Assembly (NCBI GenBank): GCA_002049455.2
Contig: KV918902.1
Location: 62,001 to 126,000, forward strand
Direction: 5' to 3'
Length of the DNA stretch: 64,000 bases
DNA from: Porphyra umbilicalis
Taxonomy: Eukaryota > Rhodophyta > Bangiophyceae > Bangiales > Bangiaceae
Shown here piece by piece: positions 53,499 to 62,999 of the stretch (position 1 is the stretch's first letter; the number at the start of each line of letters is the position of its first letter). The notes under the pieces are model-generated. The model ran no database searches. It saw nothing but the letters and a program-made list of their open reading frames with translations, and was not told where the DNA came from. The position numbers were made by a program, and so were the translations under genes.

Positions 53499-56400
53499 GT
53501 CCAGGCCGGCCTTGATGCCCCATCTGCGCACGGCATCGTAGTTGTAGTGGAGACGGCGAGGCGCCAACCTTGACACGAAATACGTGTTGAACACCCGGGT
53601 GCGAGGCATGGGAGGGGCCGGCGAGGCTCCCACCATGGCGTCGCCAACCAGCGCGCGGCTGCTCCTCGCCCGGTCGTCGCGGTCGTTGATCAAGGCGACG
53701 ACCGAGTTCATCACCTCGCCGCGAAGCCACGCCTCCCCAACCAACCTCAAAAAGTCGGCGCCCGACAGCACGATCCGGGCCTTGTTCCGCGGCCTCACGG
53801 CAGCGGCAAGGGGCGCGTTGACCAGCTGCCGCACGAGCTCTTTCTGCGTCTGGCTCACAGGAGCGGTGTCCATTGGCGCATAAAACACGCGGCCGACCAC
53901 CCAGTTGGCGTGCTTGACGAGGAGATCCGGGTGGATGGCCGCATCGACTGCCGAGGCTGCCGTATCAGCCACGGCCTCGTCGTCACCCGCCGACAGGTCA
54001 TCATCCACACCATCAATAACGACAACCTCAGCGGCTCGGGGAGCGTCGCCCTCATGTCCGCCTTCTTCAACATATGCCGTGGGCACCTCGTGGTCGCGGC
54101 GTGCATCGACACCTTCCCCAGCAACGGCTGCTGCTCCATTCTGTGCACGGGCTCCGAGGCCACCGGCGTCCGAGAGAGCGTCTGCGGCGGCGTCAACCAC
54201 CCCGGAGCCCGACGCATCGTTGGCGACGGCGTCGTCTGTCGAGCCGCACGAGCACGTGCCCGCGCGCTGGCACTCTTGTGCCACCTTGTCGTTAAAGAAC
54301 GGGGCGAGTGCAACGTGGTCATTTTCCCCGGCGGCCGTGTCGGAGTGAAGACGGTACAACTTGCGCAGGTTCATGAATGCCACTTGTGCCATCTTGTGCA
54401 CCATGTAAGTGGCCGGTGACATATAGGCCAAGCTTGTACGGTTCACGACGGCGATGGCATGCGACACCTCAGCCGCCTGCGTGGCGACGCCGGCCGTGGT
54501 GCCCAGGAACTCGTCTGGCATGTACGTGGGGGAGCACCCATGCGTGATGGAGTGGGGCCGGTCGAGCACGCAGCGCACGTGGTGATCCCGGATGATGACC
54601 CGCACGCGCCTCATGGCATTCTTGTCCAATTTACAGGCCACATCGTAGAAAATGGCCTTGGGTAGCCGGGGGAAGCGCTCCAGCACGATCGACAGGGCCT
54701 CGCCAACGCTCTCAGCGTTGAAGAGCACGCGAAACCCCAGCGTAATCACATGCGGGCAAACGACGTTAAAGACCCCCTGCGTCAAGCCGCTGCGGATCGC
54801 AAACGCCTTGTTGCACGCGTCGCCCTCCCCCTCCAGGTCCGCCACGTGCCTGTCCTTGCCGCGGTACTGGACCCGGCGCTTGGCGGTTTCCGAGTCACGG
54901 ATGCCTGGTCGCACCCGCGGTAAGCTGGCAAAGTACTCAAAGCTGACGAGGGGATCATCCTCGTCCAGCTCGTCCAAGTCTTTCAGCTCCGTCCGCCACC
55001 GCTTGTAATCGGCCGACGTCGGCCGCCCCTTCCACCTTTCGCAGTACGCGCCGTTGATCCACCCCCGCGCCAGCGTCGTCTTGCTGCTTGCAACCTTGGC
55101 AAAGGCCTCGTCAACGAACTTCTCTATGTCGACCGCCCACCGCAGCAGCGTCCCGACAGCAACCCTCATGCCCTTGTCCTCGTCCATGTCCTCTGCAAAG
55201 AGGCCCACGAAACTTGAGACGAAGCCGACCCCGTCCAGCGCCTCCGTCAGCACGCGCCAGGCACCGCGGCCCTTAATGCACATAGTGTTGGAGATGAGCT
55301 TAATGGCCCGCTCGTTGAAGCTGGTGAACATGCCCGGCACAGTCTCGGTCAGGAGCGATTGCAAAAATGGGCGGACGCAAATCCACACGCCGTCATCGTC
55401 GCGCGGGTACCGCTCAAAGGCAGGGCGGCACACTCCCGTCCGATCACGCCACGTCTCGGTCGGCTTCTTGGCCACAGGGCCCTTGCCACCCAGCACCACG
55501 CCACCGTCACCATCCGACCTCAGCGCGTTCTCGGCGCTGCTGTTCACAGAGGCCACCCGGCTCCGCTTAGTCGGCCGCTCGTCCGTCGGCGCTTGCGTTC
55601 TCGGGGACGCGTTGCTCGCCGCCGACGACAGTCCGCCGCCACGTTTGGTCGCCGCCCGCGGCTCACTCGTCCCGAGCGGAAAAAAGCGAAAAAACAGTCG
55701 CGCCGCGGCCACCGAGGCCGACAGCCGCCGCATTGGGGTGAGCATCGTGCCTGCCCACGCCCGTAACAGGACTTCCTGCGCAGCGGTCAGGGACGTAGAA
55801 GTGCGCAGCACCTTGGAGATTGCCTCGCGCAATGGGGTGCTCTCCAAAATGTAGAGCTTTGAGGCCGGGATGTCCAACACGGGGCAATCCTCCGTTGGGC
55901 GGAACGGCTTGGTGTCGGCGTGGTCGGTGCAGCCCAGGGATTGGGCGTCGATGACGATGAAGGCTGGATTCCGTCCGCACTTGGGGCACTGCGCGGTCTC
56001 GGGGGGGATGTGCAGCGCCTTGAGGTAGGCCGTCCCGACCTTGACCACATCCTGGCGACGGAGGGTAAAGGACAGCACGTCGGCCGAGAGGTGCCGCGTG
56101 GCCGCTGTGTAGGTGGTGCGCCCGGCGATGATGAAAGAGATAAGTTTGTCCAGCAACCCCCTGGTATACAACAGCCAACGCCGATTCTTGTTCCTGCGCC
56201 GCATAGAGAAGAGCCCGTCCGCCTGGCCATCGTACTCAACGACGCGCCCACAGGACTCGGCGTCGCACGTCCAACGACACACCCACACCTGCGAGCCGTA
56301 CACACGAACAAGAAGAGACTGGACGGGCTGCGCGTAAACAGGGTCACCGTCAGCAAATCCACCTTCCATCAGAAGCGACACCACAAAAACCAGCGGCAAC

Positions 56401-57974
56401 CAAGCTCCAAACAGGGAAAAGAAAGGGATGGGCAAGAGAAACAACAACAAGCGGCACTGTCGACAATCACGTACCTTCAATGGAGCCGCAGTTGGGTGGT
56501 GGGTGGTCAAGAGCCCTGGCTCTTTCTCCACCTTTTGGCGAGACTGTAGCCGCTGGCCACAGCTGCCGCAAAACTTCTCGATAAGCGGCACCGAGGCGTC
56601 TCGGACAAAGCCGCGCTTGATTGCAGCTGACCAGACCGAACCGAGCACGCTCAAATCGTCCTTCTTGCCGTCGGCAACACCGGCCGCTCGCCCCCCGTAC
56701 AGCGACCGCCAATCTGCCGTCCTCGTCCACACCTCCCCCTGCTTCAGCTCGCCGGAGCATGGCAACATGTTGCGCAGCCTCCTTGACGCAACCTTGGTGG
56801 GCTCTGCGTCTCGCGGCCCGCGGATGGTGTCGGTGGGCTCTTTCTCGATCCCCTCGTCCTCCTCCTCATTGTTAACGACACGAGGACGAGCCGGCACGGA
56901 TGCCAGCTTGACCCGCCCCTCCAGGCGCGCCTTGACGGCCGCAGCCGACGACCCAAAGCGCTCGTCGTTGAAGCCACCCGGCCCAATGACGTCGCGCAGG
57001 GTGCGGACGTGCCCACACCTGCCCCGGAACCGGCGACAGCCCGGGGCGACGCACGAAGCGACGTTGCTGCCACTGACCGTCACCACCGAGAACACAGACC
57101 GGTAGAGAACCGACCACAGCACCGAGGAGCTGAAATGCTGCGCCACAGCAAAGTTGGAAGCGTCAACACGGAGCCGCATGCGGGAGCGGAAGGTGGAAAT
57201 GTCGACGCCCGAGCATGCCAGCGCCTTGGCCATCGCAGACGTGTGGGCACAGGATGTACTCCGCGACGACGCCGACAAGAACAGCGCGTTCTGGGTGCCT
57301 TGGAGACACGAGCAAAGCAAACCGTCACGGCAGGAGACCCACAGGATGGCGACGTCGCGCTTACCCACGCCCGACCGCAACACTATGGCCCGTGAGCGCG
57401 ACTTGGCATCACCCACGACGTGAGCCGTCACCGGTGATCTCTGCTTTCCAATCGGTCGTGAAGAAGCTTGACCACAGGAGCGCTGGATGGCGGCCACGAG
57501 CGCGTCGTTGACGAAATCCTCAGCAGACACGCGGTCACAGGGCACGCGGAGGCGGGGAGGATGGGGAGCTTCACTGCCGGCGTGGTCGTCCACGTCTTGA
57601 CCGCCGGTCTGCTCGTCCACGTCATCGCTGCGATCGGCTCCAGAAGGTTGGCCGCCGCGCTTGTTCCGGTGAGCCACGGCGTACCGCTTGGAGACGCGTA
57701 CAGTTGATGACGACGGCGCACCGCCCGCACGCGCACGCTGCACTGCGGTACTCCATGCACTCCCCACGAGCCACCCCGTACTTCCAGCCTCGCGGCCGTG
57801 CACGACATTGCCCAGACCACTAGCAGCAGGCAAGGCGGCGACGCGTGCCGCAATGGCCTCCGCTTGGCGGCGCATGCCAGCAAAGGGGAACTCAACAGGC
57901 CGCGAGAAGTTGGGGGGTGGCTCCTGCTCCTCCATGGCGACGAGAAGAGGTTGGGGCGGGTGTACACATCGCAA
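53424..57974 (-). CDS. KDZ/Zisupton-like transposase, N-terminal and core part
   Basis: KDZ (Kyakuja-Dileera-Zisupton) proteins are large DDE-type transposases with Cys clusters and often an Ulp1 domain. Here a SWIM-like cluster C221-x-C223...C242-x-H244 is followed by a second Cys/His cluster (SCVAPGCRRFRGRCGHV), a treble-Cys segment (CRWTCDAESCG), then the core with D676 (FIVIDAQSLGC), D1111 (AIFYDVACKLD) and E1169 (ATQAAEVSH). The order CNKAF..GVFNVVCPHVITLGF, DRPHSITHGC and NRTSLAYMSP is typical. Start is 57974, or 57935 (MEEQEPPPNF). Native sequence ends at 53499; the last 25 codons come from hAT 3. An in-frame intron probably lies at 56328-56474. Apart from the insertion the frame is open. 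Confidence 0.87.
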   Translation of the reverse strand: MRCVHPPQPLLVAMEEQEPPPNFSRPVEFPFAGMRRQAEAIAARVAALPAASGLGNVVHGREAGSTGWLVGSAWSTAVQRARAGGAPSSSTVRVSKRYAVAHRNKRGGQPSGADRSDDVDEQTGGQDVDDHAGSEAPHPPRLRVPCDRVSAEDFVNDALVAAIQRSCGQASSRPIGKQRSPVTAHVVGDAKSRSRAIVLRSGVGKRDVAILWVSCRDGLLCSCLQGTQNALFLSASSRSTSCAHTSAMAKALACSGVDISTFRSRMRLRVDASNFAVAQHFSSSVLWSVLYRSVFSVVTVSGSNVASCVAPGCRRFRGRCGHVRTLRDVIGPGGFNDERFGSSAAAVKARLEGRVKLASVPARPRVVNNEEEDEGIEKEPTDTIRGPRDAEPTKVASRRLRNMLPCSGELKQGEVWTRTADWRSLYGGRAAGVADGKKDDLSVLGSVWSAAIKRGFVRDASVPLIEKFCGSCGQRLQSRQKVEKEPGLLTTHHPTAAPLKVRDCRQCRLLLFLLPIPFFSLFGAWLPLVFVVSLLMEGGFADGDPVYAQPVQSLLVRVYGSQVWVCRWTCDAESCGRVVEYDGQADGLFSMRRRNKNRRWLLYTRGLLDKLISFIIAGRTTYTAATRHLSADVLSFTLRRQDVVKVGTAYLKALHIPPETAQCPKCGRNPAFIVIDAQSLGCTDHADTKPFRPTEDCPVLDIPASKLYILESTPLREAISKVLRTSTSLTAAQEVLLRAWAGTMLTPMRRLSASVAAARLFFRFFPLGTSEPRAATKRGGGLSSAASNASPRTQAPTDERPTKRSRVASVNSSAENALRSDGDGGVVLGGKGPVAKKPTETWRDRTGVCRPAFERYPRDDDGVWICVRPFLQSLLTETVPGMFTSFNERAIKLISNTMCIKGRGAWRVLTEALDGVGFVSSFVGLFAEDMDEDKGMRVAVGTLLRWAVDIEKFVDEAFAKVASSKTTLARGWINGAYCERWKGRPTSADYKRWRTELKDLDELDEDDPLVSFEYFASLPRVRPGIRDSETAKRRVQYRGKDRHVADLEGEGDACNKAFAIRSGLTQGVFNVVCPHVITLGFRVLFNAESVGEALSIVLERFPRLPKAIFYDVACKLDKNAMRRVRVIIRDHHVRCVLDRPHSITHGCSPTYMPDEFLGTTAGVATQAAEVSHAIAVVNRTSLAYMSPATYMVHKMAQVAFMNLRKLYRLHSDTAAGENDHVALAPFFNDKVAQECQRAGTCSCGSTDDAVANDASGSGVVDAAADALSDAGGLGARAQNGAAAVAGEGVDARRDHEVPTAYVEEGGHEGDAPRAAEVVVIDGVDDDLSAGDDEAVADTAASAVDAAIHPDLLVKHANWVVGRVFYAPMDTAPVSQTQKELVRQLVNAPLAAAVRPRNKARIVLSGADFLRLVGEAWLRGEVMNSVVALINDRDDRARSSRALVGDAMVGASPAPPMPRTRVFNTYFVSRLAPRRLHYNYDAVRRWGIKAGLDQGLLNLSHFIESEYTPLALTCTQI
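56328..56474 (-). other. Probable 147-bp in-frame intron in the KDZ gene
   Basis: Donor GTACGT begins at 56474 exactly between codons 500 and 501. A long pyrimidine tract follows, then GCTGAC (branch-like) and acceptor TTTACGCGCAG ending at 56328, 26 bases after the branch. The length is 49 codons without a stop. Removing it deletes a Leu/Phe-rich segment (LLLFLLPIPFFSLFGAWLPL) that makes no sense in a transposase. Confidence 0.6.
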
Positions 57975-58009
57975 TGAAACCGGCGGGTGTCAGTCGCCGC
58001 CGCCGCGAC

Positions 58010-58540
58010 GGGCGTCAAACACCGCCTAAACGCTCCAATAACGCCGCGCCGCGCGTGCCGACGGTGCACAGATCGTCCAAGAAGGCGCCCCTGTCGCCGA
58101 CCGCCAGACCAGAATCCTGGAGAGGCCGTGAATCGACCCGCGGGCGGCAACTGCGACGCCGCGGCAGGCGCCAGAAGGCCGCCCAAATGCTCAAAAAAGG
58201 CCGCGCAGCGCGCGCCGACCGTGCCCAGACCGCACGAGAAGCCGCCCCCGTCGCCGCCCGCCCGAAAAGGATCCCGGGGAGGCCGTGGATCGACCCGCGG
58301 GAGGCAACCGCGCCGCCGCGGCGGGCGCCAAAACGCCGCCCAAGCGCTAAAAAAACGCCGCGCCGCGCGCGCCGACGGTGCCCTAACCGCACATGTAGCC
58401 GTCCCCGTCGCCGATCGCCCGAAAAGGATCCCGGAAAGGCCGTGGAACGACCCGCGGGCGGCGACCGCGCCGCCGCGCCGGGCGCCAAAACGCCGCCCAA
58501 AGGCGCACGAAACGCCGCGCTTCGCGCGGAGATGGATCGT
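58010..58540. repeat. 157-bp tandem array, about 3.3 copies, upstream of the KDZ gene
   Basis: The word GAGGCCGTG recurs at 58122, 58279 and 58436 (third slightly changed), exactly 157 bases apart, with matching surroundings such as CGACCCGCGGG and GCCGCGCCGCGCG. The period is not a multiple of three, so open frames through it are by-products. It begins about 35 bases upstream of the 57974 start and may be promoter or subterminal repeats. Confidence 0.8.
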
Positions 58541-59502
58541 GAAGCCCCCAAGCGTGGATCGGCCCCTCCCCCGACCGCACGACGGCAGGGGGGAGGCGAC
58601 CGCGCCGCGGTGGCGGAAACGTGGCACGTACCGCAGGGGGACGCTGGTGGCGCACAACAAGACCAACGGAGCCGCCGACCGGCTAGGTGCAGACGTGGGG
58701 GGGTGGGGCGTGTAATAGGAAAGAGGGGAGGTCGCGTGCTGCGCGGAAGAAGCCGCACGAGCGCGCGGGGCAACGACGACGAACCGGCCGATGCGGGCGG
58801 CAGGGAGGGGTGCGTCGAGGCGAGCTCGACGACGATGGCTGCTGTCTGGGGCCCGGGCCCGACCGCCGTGACTGGGTGTCCGTGTCTGGCGGCGGTTGAC
58901 GTGTCTGTGTCTGGTCAGACAGGCCTGGGAGGCCACGGATGGGTGCCGCCAGGGGCATTGTCTGACGGTGCCGTGAGCGCGCCGGACGCTGTGTCGGACG
59001 CTTCTGATTGGTCTAGAAGACTATCACATGCCGTTCTCACACTGCAAATCGGTGAAAGCTGATGCGCCCGATTCCTTCACGACACGGACCCAAAGCGCTG
59101 CTGGCAGAGGCCACGCGGACCCAAATTGGCGCGGTTGAGGCGGGTGGTCCAAAACGTGTCGGGCGCCGAGCAGCTCGGAACTTGTCAAGGGCGGACACGG
59201 TGCATTTAACTCGACAGTGCCACGTGAGAGATTATGAAAATGATTGACCAAAAAGTAAGGCTTTCGACTGAGCAACAGTCGATCCGCACTGGAGACTAAT
59301 GGCGCATCTCACGCATTAATGCCTGTGGCTTCCACGCGTGTTCAATCTCACAGAATGGTGCCTCAGAAAGGCCGAATGACACATATTTTGATACAGGAAG
59401 GTCGCTCAACTCATCACCTTCAAGACTATGTGCCTTTTCCCTAGCAGCGGGCACCAGGTCCGTGCATTGTGGTCCGTACAAAACATATAGCATGTTCCCT
59501 GG
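58541..59502. other. No gene recognised
   Basis: GC-rich to about 59000, then AT-richer. The 5' end of the KDZ element should lie here or further right, but no inverted terminal repeat was found. Confidence 0.45.
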
Positions 59503-60204
59503 CCTTTAGGACAGGGTGCTCTCAAAGTGTAGTGATGCACACATATACTTACATCCAGTGACTTGCTCTCCGTTTCAGAGGAGGCAGTCTGCATTCGTGT
59601 CCTCAGGGACCTGAGGGCGTGTCAGCGTTGGAAGGGTCGCGGTGACGCTAAAAAGCGAATAGAGTTACGTGGCTGAGAAGGACTCTTCTGCCACAAGGGT
59701 CACAGGGCCCGGACGGCATCTGCCCCCCCCACCGCCCCGAGTTGCGCGAGGCGATCGCGCGCGGCGACTTCCGGGGTTCGACGCGCCCACGATGACCCGC
59801 GGGTGATCGTGCTTGCGCGCCGTCTTCTGTTACGGCGGCGCGACGGCGGTTGCTGACGCCACCTAGCGGCGCGGTTGGAGGCGCCCCATCGCGCGTCGAT
59901 CAGTCCCACCCGCCCGCCCGTGCGCCGTGTCGGCCGCCCTGCCCGCCGTGCGCAGGTGCGCTGCGCGGCGGAGGGACAGACCCTCCTGTGGGCGTCGCGC
60001 GACGCCGGCGGGCCGCCGCCGCTGCGGTGGCGGCGGCGGCACCCCTTTCCCCGCCCCACATTCTCCCCGCCACGGCAGCGTGGCTGTACGTGCCCCCGTG
60101 CGCGCTCGCGGCTATGGAGCCGACCGGCGTGCCCGGTGTCGATGCGTCGCCGAGCGCGCCACCGCCCAGAAGGCCAGGGTATTGCACGCACGTGCCTGGA
60201 ATTG
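59503..60204 (-). repeat. Dispersed ~710-bp repeat, copy 2
   Basis: The minus strand matches 19651-20359 across its length, from the CAATTCCAGGCACGTGCG side to CCTGTCCTAAAGG. Unlike copy 1, no hAT ends are seen around it, so the repeat exists independently of hAT 2. Confidence 0.75.
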
Positions 60205-61742
60205 ATTTGGGGGCATTCTGTGCACACTTGACGCTGTACTGATTAGGGTGCGGAGTTCAGTGACGTGGCGTCCCCAGCACCACTGCTCAATGGACCTTGA
60301 CGAGCCCTATAGCCAAGTTTTTGTCGAAATAGAGCGCTGTTGAAGCGCTGGTGGACAGCACAACAGACACGATTTCAGCGAACCGGTCAAATTTAGTCTG
60401 GGGGGCTTGCAGCCAATGGGCCAGTCGCTGCATGCAGGCCCCCCACATCAAAGTTTAGCTTACAGCCAGTGTTCCCGAGATGGATTTTGGACGCAACGCT
60501 TCACGACGGGCACGCGAGGAAGCGCAACTCCCGCTCTTCTCAGACGAAAGGTACCGTTTTTTCTGATCATAATCGGAATCCCCATTTCCTCTTTCTGAGA
60601 GAGTTTGAAGCCCTGTGCTGCAGTTCCGACTCTTTGGTGACGTTTTTCCCGGAGGCTTTAATACATGAGATATACCTTTAGGGTTGCTCAGAACGCCCGG
60701 GGCGTTGTTAAGGGCTCGTCGTCAAGGGCGTCACCAGGGCTTCATTCGGGCGTCGTGCGCCCTCAACGCTTCAACTCCGATCGCCGTTGATTGTACCGTA
60801 GAGGCCGGTCGACCGCGTTCGTTGCTATCCGCCCCTGGACAAAAACGGAAGCGACAAGAATGGAGAAAGACTGTATGGCTCTGTTACTCACCAGCATGTT
60901 CCATACTTACTTACTTTACCTGTTAACTACTTCCTTCGAGCCGTGACCCCGCACGGAAGAGAGCGGAGAGGCAGTGCTGACGCTGCCGCAAAGAGGCGCG
61001 CTGCTGACCATTTCTGGGCCTTGGTGTGGAGTATTTACTGTACAGTGGGGGTTCCCCGAAGGCATTTGTAAACGCTGTTGGAGGAATCTGTAATCGCGTA
61101 CAGTCTTTCTCCAATGCTGTCCACCCTCTATGGCGATCGTACGCCCAGAAAGTAGCCCATTTTTTGTTCAGAAGACGATGATCGGGAGCCACGATCGCCG
61201 TTGATTGTACCGTAGAGGCCAATCGACCGCGTTCGTTGCTACTGTCTTAAGGGTGTCGTATACAGGGCCGCCCCGCAGTTCGTCGCACTCGAAGATTGTC
61301 CCGGAGGACAACCTTCGAGTGGGTCCAGAGCAAGTAGCCCCTACAAATGACTCCGCAAACGGCCTCCGTTCCTTGATGTCATGTGTCTTGTTGCACGAAT
61401 ATTTAGGACGTTGGTACGTAGTTTAAGGATTTTAATATACCTTAGTCGTCATGGGAGCTTATTCGGAGATTTCTGCTGCCGGCAAGCGGCCGCCAGCGAC
61501 CTGTGGACGGCGAACGACGGCCGCTGTGTGGCCGACAGGCGGCCCCCAGCAGCCACCCCGCTTCTGTCAAACGCAGGGAGCACGCCCACAAACCAGCGAC
61601 GTCACTGCGCACGCTCTCGACAGCTGACCGTCCGTACCGCGCTGACCCGATCTTGTTCCACCCCGCTATTCTCCACACCGCAACCCCCCCTACGCGCGCC
61701 CGACACCTCAATACCCCTGGTGCAGCTCTTCCTACCACGACA
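60205..61742. other. Repeat cluster, no gene
   Basis: TAGGGTTGCTCAGAACGCCC at 60679 resembles the end of hAT 1 but has no partner. A 50-bp direct repeat (ATCGCCGTTGATTGTACCGT...) lies at 60777 and 61194. GGAGAAAGACTGTA lies at about 60862 (plus) and 61099 (inverted), and again with more context (CCCCTGGACAA) at 62690. The pattern suggests a rearranged, unidentified element. Confidence 0.45.
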
Positions 61743-62273
61743 ATGGAGGCCGACCCCACCAACGGCGGTGTGGTGAGCCCCTCTCTCCGTGGGGCTCTTG
61801 TGCCCGCCACGGAGGGCTCGTCTATCCGTGCGGGCGCGGCCGCGGCAAGCATGCCTGACACGCCTTGGGTGCGAGCTTCTGTCGGCATCATTGTATTTAG
61901 CTCATATTTGTTGTGGGGTTTCTTCTTGTTCGGAAACAGGATGTCGTCCGAATATGTGAAAAACTACTTCGCAGCTGTTAGACATGATGGCCTGGGTAGG
62001 GTGCTACCTTTGTGGCTTACCCCAGGCGTTCTGCGGGGCCGCGCTGTACTTGGAACGCTCGTCGAAAGAATGGAACGGCACATAATTCGATTCCAGCCTG
62101 TTTGCCCGTCATGTCGTCTGCGCACGAGACATCAAAGGACATTTTACAGCCAAGATGGACACAGCACCAGCAGAAAAATCCATAGGATGGAAGATGAGCT
62201 TCTGCTCTTTCCATACATGTCTCCTACAGGCAGGATGCATTTCTGCTTCTTCTCACTTGGTGGCTGTTTGTAA
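61743..62273 (+). CDS. Doubtful small gene or truncated first exon
   Basis: ATG 61743 starts MEADPTNGGVVSPSLRGALV with coding-like GC-rich codons to about 61885. Composition then shifts to AT-rich and the translation becomes hydrophobic (SVGIIVFSSYLLWGFFLFGN) and Cys/His-rich without a known domain. The shift suggests a first exon cut off by inserted DNA. Function unknown. Confidence 0.3.
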   Translation: MEADPTNGGVVSPSLRGALVPATEGSSIRAGAAAASMPDTPWVRASVGIIVFSSYLLWGFFLFGNRMSSEYVKNYFAAVRHDGLGRVLPLWLTPGVLRGRAVLGTLVERMERHIIRFQPVCPSCRLRTRHQRTFYSQDGHSTSRKIHRMEDELLLFPYMSPTGRMHFCFFSLGGCL

Positions 62274-62999
62274 AGAGACAACGGATCCCTTGACAAAGTC
62301 AAGGATCATTGCGGATTGACCCTGCATTGCTGCCGTCAACTCGATCGACGTAAGTTCACCCTTCAGGCAGTGTGTGGCTGGCATTCGATTGCGTCGTCGC
62401 GGACCTTTGTTCTCCTCCACAGAACAATCCAATCGACTGTGGATCACATGTGCACTTGTTGTTCCAGAGTATCGACGATTCGGCACCGGCAGGACTTGGC
62501 GGGGCGACATCCTCGCGCTATAAAGCACCCGTGAAGGAGTACAACAGAGCATACGGTACCTGCGAGGCACTTGAAGAGCTCCTCATGGGCTTTTTTGTCA
62601 TGTGTCTTGCTCACAGTGACTCATGGCGGTTGATGTGGAAAAAATAAAAATGCAGGAAGTGTTCCGAATATCCGACACCCTTGATATCCCCCCTGGACAA
62701 GAATGGAAGCGACACGAGTGGAGAAAGACTGTAATCCATCTGGACCAGAGCGATCGTGAGCCATCGAATGCTGAAACGTGGATATTCTTGATTGGGTGTG
62801 CAGATGGGATCATCCAATCAAATGGCCTAGACGGTGACCATCGAACCGACTAGGGCCATCCATTCTACGCAACGTGGCTGCCTGAGCGTTGAGATCACGA
62901 ATGGATCCCTACTAAAGTTTAGAAGCTTCGCCAATGAGAATTGCTCAGTAGACGGGGGGACGGCGAACAGCCGCCGCGAGGGAGGTAGTATTTGAGAAC
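62274..62999. other. No gene recognised
   Basis: A small inverted repeat TCCCTTGAC-AAA-GTCAAGGA lies at about 62286-62306. The CCCCTGGACAAGAATGGAAG repeat at 62690 is shared with 60829. Otherwise only short frames. Confidence 0.4.

Noticed and set aside
57428-58936. 502-codon minus-strand frame and a 405-codon plus-strand frame
   Set aside because: Both run through the 157-bp tandem array, whose period shifts frame each unit, and overlap the KDZ gene start.
60679-61443. hAT element with TATACCTT target copies at 60671 and 61436
   Set aside because: The 8-base match exists, but the right side does not end in a complement of TAGGGTTG, so the pairing is probably chance.
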